From Planctomycetales bacterium (GTDB lineage: Bacteria; Planctomycetota; Planctomycetia; Pirellulales; Lacipirellulaceae), in contig JAGQOW010000006.1 in assembly GCA_020427155.1 (NCBI GenBank), forward strand, positions 1-64,000: DNA of 64,000 nt. The letters run 5' to 3'. Of this stretch, positions 37,760-48,300 are shown piece after piece. Position numbers and translations under genes: made by a program. Every line of letters begins with the position of its first letter. The stretch's first letter is position 1. The notes beneath the pieces are model-generated. The model worked only from the letters and a program-made list of their open reading frames with translations, made no database searches and had not been told where the DNA came from.

Positions 37760-38665
37760 CTACTGATTGCTGCGGAAGATGCTCGCGGTATTCGAGCAGA
37801 TAGCACCGTACTGAAAGCAAGTGTAGCAGGCGCCGTGGCTGAGCGAATAGGACGTTGAAGCCGCTTCCAGCGAGTCGCCAAGATTGGCATCGGCCGACTC
37901 GATGAGGATCGGACAAACATATACCCCGCGGTCAGTGACAACCCGCGAATGCTCGCACACTAGTTGGCTCTCGTCAAAACCTTGCATCATCTGGCTCGTT
38001 ACCCGTTGGCTGTCGCTGTAGCCATTGCTGCGTTCTGCTTCGGCGCCCATCTGCAGCGCAGGAAGCACTTTCAAACGCGGTCGACGGTATCCTGCTTGCA
38101 CCAACATACGCATAAACTTGCTTACGACTCGTTGTTCTGCGGCGTCGGACCAGGTGCGCGTCGCGGTGATGATCGGCAGAAAGCCATACTCGACTAGCTT
38201 TTGCACTCCTTGAATCGCGCGCGCAAATGTACCTTCGCCACGTATCGGATCGTTCGTCTCCGGCGAAAAGCCATCAATCGATACGCGAAACTCGAGGCTG
38301 TAACGACTCGTCTGCTCTGCCTCGCACAACTCGTCGAGCCATTCGTCCTTCAGCACAGAACCATTCGTCAGCACAGTTGCCGGACCATAACGGAGCGTTT
38401 CGACGAGTATTGGCACGATCTCGCGATTGAGGAACGGCTCGCCGCCAGTGAAGTAATACTCTTTCACACCCAGTCGTGTCGACTCGTCTAACCGTCGCTT
38501 TACTTCTTGAAGCGAAAGATAGCCAAAAGAACTATTCTTTGGGGAGCAGCTGATAAAGCAGTGGTGGCAGGTGAGATTGCACAACGTCCCCGACACTTGG
38601 AACCAAAGGTCGTCCAAGTGTGATAAACTGACGACAGGAGGCAGTTGATCGGCTACGCTGTTCAT
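37760..38665 (-). CDS. Radical SAM protein with Cys-rich C-terminus
   Basis: 301 residues from the ATG at 38665, which overlaps the upstream flavoprotein stop in an ATGA. The cluster motif is C29-x3-C33-x2-C36 with another Cys at 40. The GGEPFLN block binds SAM. The C-terminal third has two Cys groups (CEHSRVVTDRGVYVC and GACYTCFQYGAIC), a SPASM/twitch-like auxiliary-cluster pattern as in peptide-modifying enzymes and some arsenic or cofactor enzymes. No precursor peptide gene was recognised nearby. Substrate unknown; translational coupling implies it works with the flavoprotein. Confidence 0.82.
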   Translation of the reverse strand: MNSVADQLPPVVSLSHLDDLWFQVSGTLCNLTCHHCFISCSPKNSSFGYLSLQEVKRRLDESTRLGVKEYYFTGGEPFLNREIVPILVETLRYGPATVLTNGSVLKDEWLDELCEAEQTSRYSLEFRVSIDGFSPETNDPIRGEGTFARAIQGVQKLVEYGFLPIITATRTWSDAAEQRVVSKFMRMLVQAGYRRPRLKVLPALQMGAEAERSNGYSDSQRVTSQMMQGFDESQLVCEHSRVVTDRGVYVCPILIESADANLGDSLEAASTSYSLSHGACYTCFQYGAICSNTASIFRSNQ

Positions 38666-39936
38666 TTTGCGAGTTGGGGCATAGTGGCGTACAGATCCAG
38701 GTCGTCGCGCTCGGCAATAACTGTAAACAGGTCGCGAATCTGCTGAAACCCGACCGACAGCAAAAACTGAGAGCTTCGGCCGTAACTCTTGCACCCTAAG
38801 ATGTACAAGTTGGGCTCCGGATTGAGTAGGCTCTGAGCGCCGCACGATTGCTGGTCAAGACAGTCAGTAGCCGTATCGGGATTCCTCGTTGCCAGCATTT
38901 GGGCTGCTAGCTTCATCGGCCCGCCGCTGGCGAAGCACTCGTGAACGTGCAATTCAGCATAAATGCGATTGTCGGGCCGATATCCCACGTTAGCGACCAC
39001 GCGATCGAACATGTGGCTGACTGCCCGCGGTCCGCAGAATTCAACCTCAAAGTCGTCAGTTGCCTCGCGGTACACTAGCGCGACGATTTCCGTCTCGGCA
39101 AGGTACGACAAACAGCCTGACGATGCAGCCGCCAGGCAGTTGGCTTCCTCCGCCAGGCGGTCGCGGTTTGGCAATCGATCGTCAACAATGCGATCGATCG
39201 GAAGACAGTCCCTCCGACGGCGAGTCGCCCAAGTAACCTGCGTAGGCACTTCGGGTTGCTCGTCCGATAGCCTGACAAGCTGAGTGACGGTCGTCGCTGC
39301 CGAGTAGCCTGATCCGACGACCAAGGTGTGCCGCCCTAAGTACTTGTTGCGATCTCGACCCTGAATATCTGGAATCCCATATTCGATGTGTTCAGCGGCA
39401 ACCAGCTCTCCTACCGCAGGGATCCCCCCCTGCCCTATCCAATTGTGGTTGCCATAGGTTCCCGTGCAATCGATCACGATCTCCGCCTCGTGGATCCACT
39501 GTTTCCCTGCTGCGTTGCAACAGAGGAGGTGAAACGGCGTATCGGCTCGTCTCGGATTGCCAACCCCCTCCTGCTTGAGCCACCCTCGACGGCCTATCCC
39601 GAGAACCTTTGTGTCGAATCGCAAGGTGTCGACCAACAGGTCGCTCGCCGCCAGTGGTTGCAAGTAACGCTGCTGATAGTCCGCACCGGTGAGCAGTTCA
39701 TTCGCTGCAGGCAACTGCACATCGTGTGCCCGCACGGCAGCCACTCCGAGCGGACTCGCATTCATACCGAAAGGCGTAAAGAGTTGGACGTGACCCCAAT
39801 GAACCACATTGGCCGCGACCGATTCGCTAAGTTCCAAGACTTCCACTTGAAAGCCGAGGTAGCGTGCATACAGTGCCGTTTCGAGACCAATCGGTCCGGC
39901 ACCCAGAATCGCAATCCGCGCAGATATGTCCGCCAT
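38662..39936 (-). CDS. FAD/NAD(P)-dependent oxidoreductase
   Basis: 424 residues. The N-terminal Rossmann motif is ILGAGPIGLETALYA with an acidic E34 near the end of the second strand (VEVLE), typical of FAD binding. A second dinucleotide site, VVGSGYSAATTV, is in the middle. No thioredoxin-reductase CxxC is visible. It looks closest to flavin monooxygenase/lysine-hydroxylase-like or NAD(P)-dependent oxidoreductases; the final assignment is unsure. Directly coupled to the radical SAM gene, and 148 bases downstream of the ABC exporter operon. Confidence 0.75.
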   Translation of the reverse strand: MADISARIAILGAGPIGLETALYARYLGFQVEVLELSESVAANVVHWGHVQLFTPFGMNASPLGVAAVRAHDVQLPAANELLTGADYQQRYLQPLAASDLLVDTLRFDTKVLGIGRRGWLKQEGVGNPRRADTPFHLLCCNAAGKQWIHEAEIVIDCTGTYGNHNWIGQGGIPAVGELVAAEHIEYGIPDIQGRDRNKYLGRHTLVVGSGYSAATTVTQLVRLSDEQPEVPTQVTWATRRRRDCLPIDRIVDDRLPNRDRLAEEANCLAAASSGCLSYLAETEIVALVYREATDDFEVEFCGPRAVSHMFDRVVANVGYRPDNRIYAELHVHECFASGGPMKLAAQMLATRNPDTATDCLDQQSCGAQSLLNPEPNLYILGCKSYGRSSQFLLSVGFQQIRDLFTVIAERDDLDLYATMPQLAK

Positions 39937-40084
39937 AACACTTCGTCACTTTACTCGGTTGTAGAAACCAATACGACTCAATAACTTGCCAAGGCCAAGC
40001 GACCGCCCCCTATTCTGTCGATCAGAGATTGTAGCGTCTGTGAGCAAAGTTACCGTGCTTAGATGTTTTGCTGCAGACCGAGCG

Positions 40085-40903
40085 TCAACTGCTAGCGCTG
40101 CGGTAGCTCAGCAATGCCTGCTTGAATACCCAGCGGCTGCCGAGCAGCGAGATCGCGGTAGCCAACATGGCAAAACTGGCCAAGAACACCTGATCCGATA
40201 CCAACGGCTTGGCCATGATTCTGGCGGGCACGTTGATGACAACCAGAATTGGCACCACAAACGTGAAGAGCTGGCGCAGCGGCGTGCCCCAAGTCCCTTC
40301 GTAGATTTCCATGGGGTAACGGGAAAAGTTGGTGATGTAAAACCAGAAATCGTAGAGCGATTGGTTGCGGCCCAGCCATATGCTCGTCGCGGCCAGCGCA
40401 ATCATCACGCTGTACAAGATAAACACCCCCAAAACGATGTAGAGGGGATAGAGCAAGAAATGCCAGGGCGAAAGCTCGAACCCCTCGATTCTCGGCACGG
40501 CATACGCCAACAGCAACAACGCCACAAAGAAATTGCCCAGCGAAGCCCAATTCACTCGCTGCAACGAGACAAGAAACTGAGTATCGATCGGTTTCAAGAG
40601 CGCAAAGTCGAGCCCGCCTGTTCGGACAAGTTCGCTGAGTTCCTGTGCATTGGGCATAAAAAACGCCTGCACCAGGCTATTGACGAACATCGTGGTCGAA
40701 ATGAAGACAAAGAACTCATACTTATCCCAATCGGCAATACTTGGCGTAAATCGATAGACCAGCGTGTAAAACCCCAGATTCATGATCATCCACGAAACTG
40801 ACGAGATGCCTTCAATGAGGAAGTTCGCCCGAAACGTCATGTCTCGAATCAAGCTATTGCGCGCAAAAGTCAAAAAGACGCCGAGATAGGAAGGATGATG
40901 CAT
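40085..40903 (-). CDS. ABC-2 family permease
   Basis: 272 residues from the ATG at 40903; an earlier start at 40990 would run through a repeat-like leader. About six membrane helices with long loops. It resembles the PF06182 (DUF990) branch of ABC-2 permeases, whose paralogues come as two permeases plus an ATPase. This is the second permease of the three-gene unit. Cargo is not known; related systems export drugs or polymer chains. Confidence 0.85.
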   Translation of the reverse strand: MHHPSYLGVFLTFARNSLIRDMTFRANFLIEGISSVSWMIMNLGFYTLVYRFTPSIADWDKYEFFVFISTTMFVNSLVQAFFMPNAQELSELVRTGGLDFALLKPIDTQFLVSLQRVNWASLGNFFVALLLLAYAVPRIEGFELSPWHFLLYPLYIVLGVFILYSVMIALAATSIWLGRNQSLYDFWFYITNFSRYPMEIYEGTWGTPLRQLFTFVVPILVVINVPARIMAKPLVSDQVFLASFAMLATAISLLGSRWVFKQALLSYRSASS

Positions 40904-41027
40904 GGGATGTCTGATGTGAGATGTTTGCTGCGTAATGTGGATAGATAATATGAGAAAGCACAATGGGCGGTACGATTCGATCCCTATCATAGATCAAGAA
41001 TTACCCATCTCCCATCTAACATCTCTG
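40904..41027. repeat. GATG-rich imperfect inverted/direct repeat
   Basis: Short GATG/CATC units are repeated on both sides of a 70-base AT-rich core. The ends include AGATGTT (40919-40925) and AACATCT (41018-41024), a perfect 7-base inverted pair. CCCATCT occurs twice in a row next to the right arm. It separates two permease genes that are probably co-transcribed. Confidence 0.4.
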
Positions 41028-41843
41028 CTAGCCTCCAAATCCGCTATAGCGATTGAAACCTGCCTGCATTAACAAGCGGCAGGAAACGATGAAAAACACG
41101 ACCCAGGCAGTCTGTATCAGAAGACCTTGGTACAAAGCCTCTCCTTCAATCTTGCCGAGAAACACAGCTGCTGGAAAGTACGCCAGGTATTTGAACGGCA
41201 TGTAGTCGACCAACGTCAGCCAAAAGTCGGGCAGCATGTCGAGCGGAAACATATGGCCTGAAAAAAAGAACGTAAACAACATGTAGACGAACAGCAGCGA
41301 GGTCACCTCCAAAAACCAGAACGCAATCATTCCCATCGATGCTTCCAGAAAGAATCCCAGCATAAACGAGAGGACCAGCGACAACAGAAACGCTGCGAAA
41401 ACGTCTGTCGCGGGCCAACCCGGGAAGTAGCTGCGGCAGAGATAGTACACCAAAGCAAAAGGCCCTGCCGCTACCAGATAGTAAACCAGCTTGTGAGCGA
41501 TGCGTGCCAACAGCAAATAGCTGATTAGATCGATTGGCTGAATGAGAAACTTCTTGATCTCGCCATCGCGCACCTGGCGCGCAATGCCGGAGGCCAGACC
41601 GGGCATGCTGGAAAACGCCCGTGCAAGCATGGTCAACAGGTAGTAGGCAACGATGTCATTGCGTGAATAACCAACAATCGTCCCCGACTCGGAAGCAGCA
41701 AAGACCGCCGTCCAGAGAAATATCTGGGTGACAATCGGCAAGAAACGCATCAGCGTGCCCAGCGCAAAGTCGCCGCGATACACAAGCCGCTCTTCCAGCG
41801 ATATCTTGAGGATCGTCCACCAGGTGAGAGCGCGGGCAACCAT
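41028..41843 (-). CDS. ABC-2 family permease
   Basis: 271 residues with about six membrane helices; [17 protein letters not shown]-type conserved loop ([14 protein letters not shown]) follows the second helix, as in the first-permease type of this family. It begins 14 bases after the ATPase stop. Together they form a heterodimeric exporter in the inner membrane. Confidence 0.87.
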   Translation of the reverse strand: MVARALTWWTILKISLEERLVYRGDFALGTLMRFLPIVTQIFLWTAVFAASESGTIVGYSRNDIVAYYLLTMLARAFSSMPGLASGIARQVRDGEIKKFLIQPIDLISYLLLARIAHKLVYYLVAAGPFALVYYLCRSYFPGWPATDVFAAFLLSLVLSFMLGFFLEASMGMIAFWFLEVTSLLFVYMLFTFFFSGHMFPLDMLPDFWLTLVDYMPFKYLAYFPAAVFLGKIEGEALYQGLLIQTAWVVFFIVSCRLLMQAGFNRYSGFGG

Positions 41844-41857
41844 AAACAGCGGGGGGG

Positions 41858-42883
41858 TCAGGGGCTGGGGGTTAGGGACTCAGCGGCCACTTTGTCGGCT
41901 TGATTCTTCGCTGTCAACGCAAACATATCCGCAATTACTTCTTCTAGCGGCGGGTCTTCCACACTGACATCTTCGACGGCATGGTTCGCCAATACCGAAG
42001 AGAGCACCTTCGCAATACTGCTGCGATCGACCCGCAGCTTGGCTTTGGGTTCGACGATTTCAAGGACCTCGCCGTATCGGGCCAAATCGCTCGGCATTCG
42101 CTCCTCGGCAAAGTGCAGCGTAAGCACTTTATGACTGCTAAAGCGGTCAACAATTCCAGCCAAAGACCCGTCGTAGACGATTTCGCCGTGAGCGATGATT
42201 ACCACCCGTCGGCAAAGTGCGGCGACGTCTTTCATATAGTGGCTGGTCAGCAAGATCGTTATCTTGCGCATAGCCTGGTAGTGCTTCAGAAACTTCTGAA
42301 TATTGTGTTGGGCAATCACGTCAAGACCTATCGTTGGCTCATCGAGAAACAGTACATCGGGCGAGTGCAGCAACGCGGCGGTGAGTTCCATCTTCATCCG
42401 CTCGCCAAGCGAAAGCTCGCGGACAGGTTGTCCCAATAACTGGCCGACCTCTAGCAGATCGACCAATTCATCTCGGGTGCGTTGAAACTCGCTGGAATCG
42501 ATGCGATAGATCTTCTGATGCAGGCGAAAAGACTCTTGGGCCGGTAAATCCCACCAGAGCTGATTTTTCTGCCCCATCACCAGCGCAAAGCGACGGCGAT
42601 ACTCGTTCTCGCGCAACCAAGGAGTGTGCCCCAACACGCTCGCTGCTCCGCCCGTGGGACTGATGACCCCTGAAAGCAGCTTGAGGGTGGTAGTCTTGCC
42701 AGCGCCATTGGGGCCCAAGAAAGCAACGAATTCACCTTGCTCGACATCAAGATCAATCCCCTTCACGGCATCGACCTCGCGATAATCGCGCTGAAATAGC
42801 CCGGTTATCGAAGCCAGCAGGCCTTCTTTCTTACGATAAACGCGGTAAGACTTCTTCAGCCCGCGGATTTTAATGGCACTCAT
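41858..42883 (-). CDS. ABC transporter ATPase
   Basis: 341 residues from the ATG at 42883. Walker A is GPNGAGKTT, the signature motif reads LSLGE (usually LSGGQ), and Walker B is [11 protein letters not shown]. Additional C-terminal residues after about 250 are typical for DrrA/ABC-2 ATPases with the RbbA/CcmA-like tail. It powers the two permeases downstream. This ATPase-permease-permease arrangement matches DUF990-type exporters. Confidence 0.92.
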   Translation of the reverse strand: MSAIKIRGLKKSYRVYRKKEGLLASITGLFQRDYREVDAVKGIDLDVEQGEFVAFLGPNGAGKTTTLKLLSGVISPTGGAASVLGHTPWLRENEYRRRFALVMGQKNQLWWDLPAQESFRLHQKIYRIDSSEFQRTRDELVDLLEVGQLLGQPVRELSLGERMKMELTAALLHSPDVLFLDEPTIGLDVIAQHNIQKFLKHYQAMRKITILLTSHYMKDVAALCRRVVIIAHGEIVYDGSLAGIVDRFSSHKVLTLHFAEERMPSDLARYGEVLEIVEPKAKLRVDRSSIAKVLSSVLANHAVEDVSVEDPPLEEVIADMFALTAKNQADKVAAESLTPSP

Positions 42884-43017
42884 GATGAGGAGATTATAGG
42901 CGGACCAGTGGGCGTCGGGATAGAGGTCGGGGCGAAAGGTCGAGGGACAGGGTTTGCTGCTCTGTTGCCCACGAGCTTTTGCTCCCGCCTTGATCATTTC
43001 GCTCAAAAAGGGTACTC

Positions 43018-43869
43018 ATGCAGGGCATGTCGTTTCTGCGCAAGCTCGAGAGAATGCTGGGCCGCTGGGCCATACCGAACCTGACGACGATTATCATCGC
43101 CGGACAGGTGCTGCTGTACTTTATGGCCGCGATGCGCGCCAACGGAGATCTGCAAGCCAGCCCCCTGGCCAAAGTCATGCTGTTGCCCAGTGCCGTGGTT
43201 GCTGGCGAGGTTTGGCGTCTCATCACTTTCCTGTTTGTCCCTCCGCCTGCGGCTCCCCTCCTTATCATCTTTTATTGGATGCTGATGTACTTGTTTGGGA
43301 CGTCGCTCGAGCGATACTGGGGAACGGTTCGATTCAATCTCTTCCTATTGATTGGTTACCTTGCCAATGTCGCTGCGGTGTTTATTGCCTGGGGATTCGG
43401 CTCTGACCTAGTTGCCAACAATGCGTTTCTCTACGGCACACTCTTTTTGGCTTTTGCCCGGTTGAATCCGAATTTCGTCCTCCATGTATTCTTCATTCTC
43501 CCCATTCAAATCAAGTGGCTCGCTTTGCTGGCTTGGATTGGCTACGGATACGGCTTTCTCGTTGGCAGCGGCATGGCACGGATGTTGGTTGTCGCTTCGA
43601 TTCTCAACTATGTGTTGTTTTTCGGTCGCGATCACTGGCAGCAGTTGAAGTACGGAAGCCGCAGAAGATCGTTCCAGGCCCGTGTAGAGGCTGCCACAAA
43701 AGCACTGAAACACCAATGCCTGATCTGCGGACTCGACAGCGAGTCTTCGCCCAAGACGCTGTTTCGTTACTGCTCGAAGTGCGACGGGCAAGCCTGCTAT
43801 TGCCCCGAGCACATTCAAGATCACGAACATGTGACTGCTGAAGATGCAAGTCTGGCCGGCAAGGAATGA
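43018..43869 (+). CDS. Rhomboid-like membrane protein with zinc-ribbon tail
   Basis: 283 residues with about six membrane helices (20-205) and a soluble C-terminus carrying CLICG, YCSKCDGQACYC and a HxxDHEH group, suitable for one or two zinc ions. The rhomboid fold is suggested by the WRLITFLF and LERYWG motifs, but the GxSG nucleophile motif is absent: the corresponding stretch is NNAFLYGTLFLAF. It may be an inactive, Derlin-like rhomboid. Two starts (43018 and 43027) are possible. Confidence 0.7.
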   Translation: MQGMSFLRKLERMLGRWAIPNLTTIIIAGQVLLYFMAAMRANGDLQASPLAKVMLLPSAVVAGEVWRLITFLFVPPPAAPLLIIFYWMLMYLFGTSLERYWGTVRFNLFLLIGYLANVAAVFIAWGFGSDLVANNAFLYGTLFLAFARLNPNFVLHVFFILPIQIKWLALLAWIGYGYGFLVGSGMARMLVVASILNYVLFFGRDHWQQLKYGSRRRSFQARVEAATKALKHQCLICGLDSESSPKTLFRYCSKCDGQACYCPEHIQDHEHVTAEDASLAGKE

Positions 43870-43874
43870 AGGCT

Positions 43875-45269
43875 CTAGGCAGCGCGGTTTGCAGCACTTG
43901 CACGTGGGCTCGCGGCGATCAGCGGCAGCAGCAGATCGACCGTTCGCTTGGTGGCTCCTTGCTGTGCAAGTACCAGATTGCGAGCCCGCTGGCCCAGTTG
44001 ATGGGCTGTCTGCGGGTCTTCAAGCGAGCATCGCACGAATTGCTGCAGTTCTTCTTGATCTTGCACAACGGTCACGCCGTCGACGGCGAGCAGTTGAGTT
44101 ACGATATCGCGGAAATTCCACGTGTTAGGGCCAAAACATGTTGCGACGCCGTAGGCGGCCGGTTCGAGCATGTTTTGGCCACCGCGGGAGCCGAAGGTGC
44201 CGCCTACGAATCCGATCGTGGCAGTGCCCCACCAGGCGCCCAGTTCGCCGATGGTGTCGACGAGCAAGATGCGGGGACAATTGCAATGCGCCGTATCGCG
44301 GTTAGCGGTTGTGCTGTCGGCATTATCAGTCGTTGGGTCATTGGCTGCGATATGTTGTAGCTCCGGAGGCAATTCGCTACGTCGTTGCCAGGCTACGCCC
44401 GAGACATCGAGCAACCGTGCCACTTCTTCAAACCGCTGCGGATGTCGCGGCACGAGGATCAGTCGCAGCTGAGGATACTCGGGGGCCAACTGCTGGAATA
44501 CCTCCAAAGCATAGGTTTCCTCGGGCTCCTGAGTGCTGCCGGCTAAGAAAACAATCGCCTCGTCTTCAATACCTGCTAGACGGCGCAATTCCAGTGTCTT
44601 GGCATTCGCGCGATCGGTCTGGGCGCCATCGAACTTGAGTGATCCGCTGGTCGCCACGCTCGTAGGTTCAGCCCCACAACGTCGAAATCGTGTTGCGATT
44701 TCTTCGTTCTGGGCAGCAATCAGATTAAGTTGCTGCAACACAGGTCTGACGAACCGTCGCAGCCGATAGTAGCCTCGAAAGCTCTTGTCCCCCATCCGCC
44801 CATTGATGATCGCCACGGCGGCGCCGGAGCGTTTTGCCGCATCGATGAGATTCGGCCAGAGTTCCAATTCGGCCAGGACTAATAAGTTGGGCCGCAATCG
44901 CCGCATCGCCTTTCGCACCGCCCAGCTCAAATCCAGCGGGCAATAGAAGACCGTGTGCTCGGCGTACTTGCGACATGCCAAATCATATCCCGCTTTGGTC
45001 GTTGTCGAGACGACCAATTCGAGATCAGGATGACGCCGCTGAAGCTCGGCCAGCGTGGTTGCCAGCAAGTTGACTTCGCCCACGCTGACTGCATGTAGCC
45101 ATACGCATGGTCGTTTTCCTTCGCGACGGGGCACGAGCCCCAGCAGCTTTTCGCCAAAACCCTCGCGGTATTTTCCTTGCTTCAGCGCAGCCCAGACGAT
45201 CCACGGCAGCGCAACGAGCATCAATGTTAAATAAACAACGTTGAGCAACCAGGCTTTTATAAGAGGCAC
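43875..45269 (-). CDS. waaA: Kdo transferase
   Basis: 464 residues from a GTG at 45269 with AGGA upstream. An N-terminal membrane helix precedes a two-domain GT-B fold. LHAVSVGEVN, SGSLKFD and EPAAYGVATCFGP are characteristic WaaA blocks. It attaches Kdo from CMP-Kdo to lipid IVA at the cytoplasmic face of the inner membrane. KdsA (3717-4556) supplies the Kdo. There is a polar insertion near residue 320-335 (DPTTDNADSTTANRDT) not expected in the core fold. Confidence 0.95.
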   Translation of the reverse strand: MPLIKAWLLNVVYLTLMLVALPWIVWAALKQGKYREGFGEKLLGLVPRREGKRPCVWLHAVSVGEVNLLATTLAELQRRHPDLELVVSTTTKAGYDLACRKYAEHTVFYCPLDLSWAVRKAMRRLRPNLLVLAELELWPNLIDAAKRSGAAVAIINGRMGDKSFRGYYRLRRFVRPVLQQLNLIAAQNEEIATRFRRCGAEPTSVATSGSLKFDGAQTDRANAKTLELRRLAGIEDEAIVFLAGSTQEPEETYALEVFQQLAPEYPQLRLILVPRHPQRFEEVARLLDVSGVAWQRRSELPPELQHIAANDPTTDNADSTTANRDTAHCNCPRILLVDTIGELGAWWGTATIGFVGGTFGSRGGQNMLEPAAYGVATCFGPNTWNFRDIVTQLLAVDGVTVVQDQEELQQFVRCSLEDPQTAHQLGQRARNLVLAQQGATKRTVDLLLPLIAASPRASAANRAA

Positions 45270-45307
45270 GCGGGATTCCTTTCCCTAGGGTTGCGTAGTT
45301 CTGGGTC

Positions 45308-48300
45308 TCAGTGCTTCATGCAACAGTTCTTATGCTTTTTGCCGGAGCCGCATGGGCAGGGTTGGTTGCGGCCTACTTTCTCCTGGCGGTTTCGAATCGG
45401 TTCGATCTTCTGCTTCGTATCCGTCCCTTCAATAGCCGACCGCTGTTGCTCGACGATATCAGAAGTACTGGGTGCTTCTTCATGGATCGCAGCCGACTCT
45501 TGCCAGGTGCTGCCCACGAAGTTTTCGTCGAGCTGTTCCATTTTGAAAATGAGATTGGTTACGGTGTTGGCGACCGAGCCCCACATGGCCTCGAACATCC
45601 GCATGCCTTCGCGTTTGTATTCGACCTTAGGGTCGATTTGCGCGTAGCCGCGCAGCCCGACGCTGGACCGCAGATGATCCATCGCCAGCAAATGCTCTTT
45701 CCAGGCCTGGTCGAGAATCTGAAGCAGCAGGGCTCGCTCCATGCGGCGCATTTCGGGCCGGTAACGATCTTCGACCAATTGAGCGACCGTGCGGCGAGCC
45801 TCTTCATGGTCGAGTTTGGCTAGATCATCGCGCGACAATTCACACTGGCACGAATCCTTCAGCCACGTGCTTAGATCGTCCAGCTTGCCGTTGTTGCCGG
45901 TTGCCTGGCCTAGTGTGACGCTCGTTCCCGACTCGGCAAACAAGGCATCGACCCGTTGCTGTGCTTCCGCGGCGATTTCGTTAGCTTTGAGATTGTTCTT
46001 TCGGCTGTGCTCGAGCAACATCTGTCGAACATCTTCACGTTGCTTGTTCCGCAAATCGTCCAGTGAGAGTTCAACCCCAAAACGATGCCTGGCCCACTGT
46101 ACGAGTTCTTCGCGTTGGAAACCCTGGCGATTGCCGCTCCGATCGCGCGACGAGAAGCGGTAGAGCCCGGCCAATACCGGGTACTCGGATTCTCGATCGT
46201 CGTAGGAATCGCGAGCTCGTTCGTGTGCCAACTCAATAAACTCAGCGCTTTCCAGCTTCAACATTTCGTCGGGAGCGAGCTCGATACCGAACTTGTCGTG
46301 CAGCCACGCACAGGCGGTTTTCACTCCGTAGTCAGATTCCAATAGCCGTTCGCAACTCGAAAGGTCGATCTTACCTATCGCATCATTGGCATCACGGATC
46401 AGCACTTCGGCCAGATGATCGCGGCCGATCTTCTTCAGGTCACGGTCGCGGTAGTTCGTTCCCCATCGAACCGCCGACCACTTTGCCAGGGCGGCCCAGT
46501 TCCATTCCGACTCTTCCTCGTCCTCAGGCAGATTCTCCTCGATTGCATCGAGGATTTGAGACTCGGCCAGCCGATACGCCTCGTCGCGAGCCAAACGATC
46601 TGCATCGCTGAGCCCCACATTGCGAAAGTCTCGCGACTCGAGTTGAACGTTGAGCAACCCGCTGGCCACCGCGGCATAGGAATCGGTGCCATATTCCGAA
46701 TCGAGAAACACCTGCAAATAATCGTCGAGTTGGTCGTTGATCATCTCCATGACGAGATCGCGGCAATTCACCCCGTCGAGAATCCGCTGTCGATAGCCAT
46801 AGACGCGTTTCCGCTGCTCGTCCATGACTTCATCGTATTCGAGCAGGTTCTTACGAATATCGAAGTTTCGTTCTTCGACTTTCTTCTGCGCCCCTTCGAC
46901 ACGGCGGGTGACTAGTTTGCTTTCGATGGCCTCGCCTTCCTGCATGCCGAGACGCGTGAGGATGTTCTTTACCCATTCGCCGGCAAAGATGCGCATCAAG
47001 TCGTCTTCCAAGGAAAGGAAAAAGCGACTCTCGCCCGGGTCGCCTTGCCGACCGCAGCGACCTCGTAGCTGAAGGTCGATTCGCCGCGATTCGTGGCGTT
47101 CGGTGCCGATGATATGCAGACCGCCAATCTTCTTGACCTCAGCCCCCTGCTCTTTCATTTTTTCCCGACGGTCGATCTGCGAAACGAGTTGCTCCCATTC
47201 ATCCGACGGCACATCAAGCCGAGAAGCGTACTTGTCCTGCAACTGGGCCCAGGCCATCGTCTCGGGATTGCCTCCCAGAATGATGTCGGTACCGCGGCCA
47301 GCCATATTGGTGGCGATGGTAACGGCGCACAATCGCCCGGCCTGAGCAACAATTTCCGCCTCGCGTTTGTGCTGTTTGGCGTTGAGGACCTCATGACTGA
47401 TGCCGCGTTTGCTCAGCAGGTTTGCCAGGCGTTCGCTTTTCTCGATCGAGACCGTACCGACCAGGATGGGCCGGCCTGGCGGCTGGACATGCGACACTTT
47501 ACTCCTTGAGATGGTCTCTTTCTTTCGCTCCTCGGCAAGCTCCAAGGTGATCGAACTTTCGTCCTCGCCCACGAGCTTGCCAATGTACTCTGCGCCGTTC
47601 TTCTGAGTGACGGTTGTATAGCGATTCAGTCGTTCGATCTCGTCGGCAATCGCAATGTATTTCTCCCGCTCGGTGCGATAGATCACGTCTGGGTGTTCGA
47701 GACGCTGCATCGGCCGGTTGGTCGGCACGCCAATCACGTCGAGCTTATAGATTTTCCAGAATTCGCCCGCCTCGGTCAGCGCGGTTCCGGTCATCCCTGA
47801 GATCTTCTTGTAAAGCTTGAAGAAGTTCTGCAGCGTGATAGTCGCCAGGGTTTGATTCTCTTCCTTAATCTGAACCCCTTCTTTGGCCTCAACCGCTTGA
47901 TGAAGGCCGTCGCTCCATTGGCGTCCCTCCATCAAGCGCCCTGTAAACTCGTCGACGATGATCACCTGGCCCTGCTGGATAACATAGTTGACATCGAGCT
48001 TGTACAGATGATGGGCCTTCAGCGCGTTGTCGATAAGATGGGGCCACTGCATATTTCCGGCCGTGTAAAAGCTCTCGACGCCGGCGAGCTTCTCTGCCTC
48101 GCGGACTCCCTCGTCGGTGAGATGGGCGGTGTGCTCTTTTTCTTTTACCTCGAAGTGGGCGTTGGGCTTGAGTTGCCTCGCAATCTTGTCGGCCTTCTGG
48201 TACTTGGTAATGTCATCGCGAGCCGGGCCCGAGATGATCAATGGCGTACGGGCTTCGTCGATGAGAATATTGTCCACCTCGTCGACGATCGCAAAATGGA

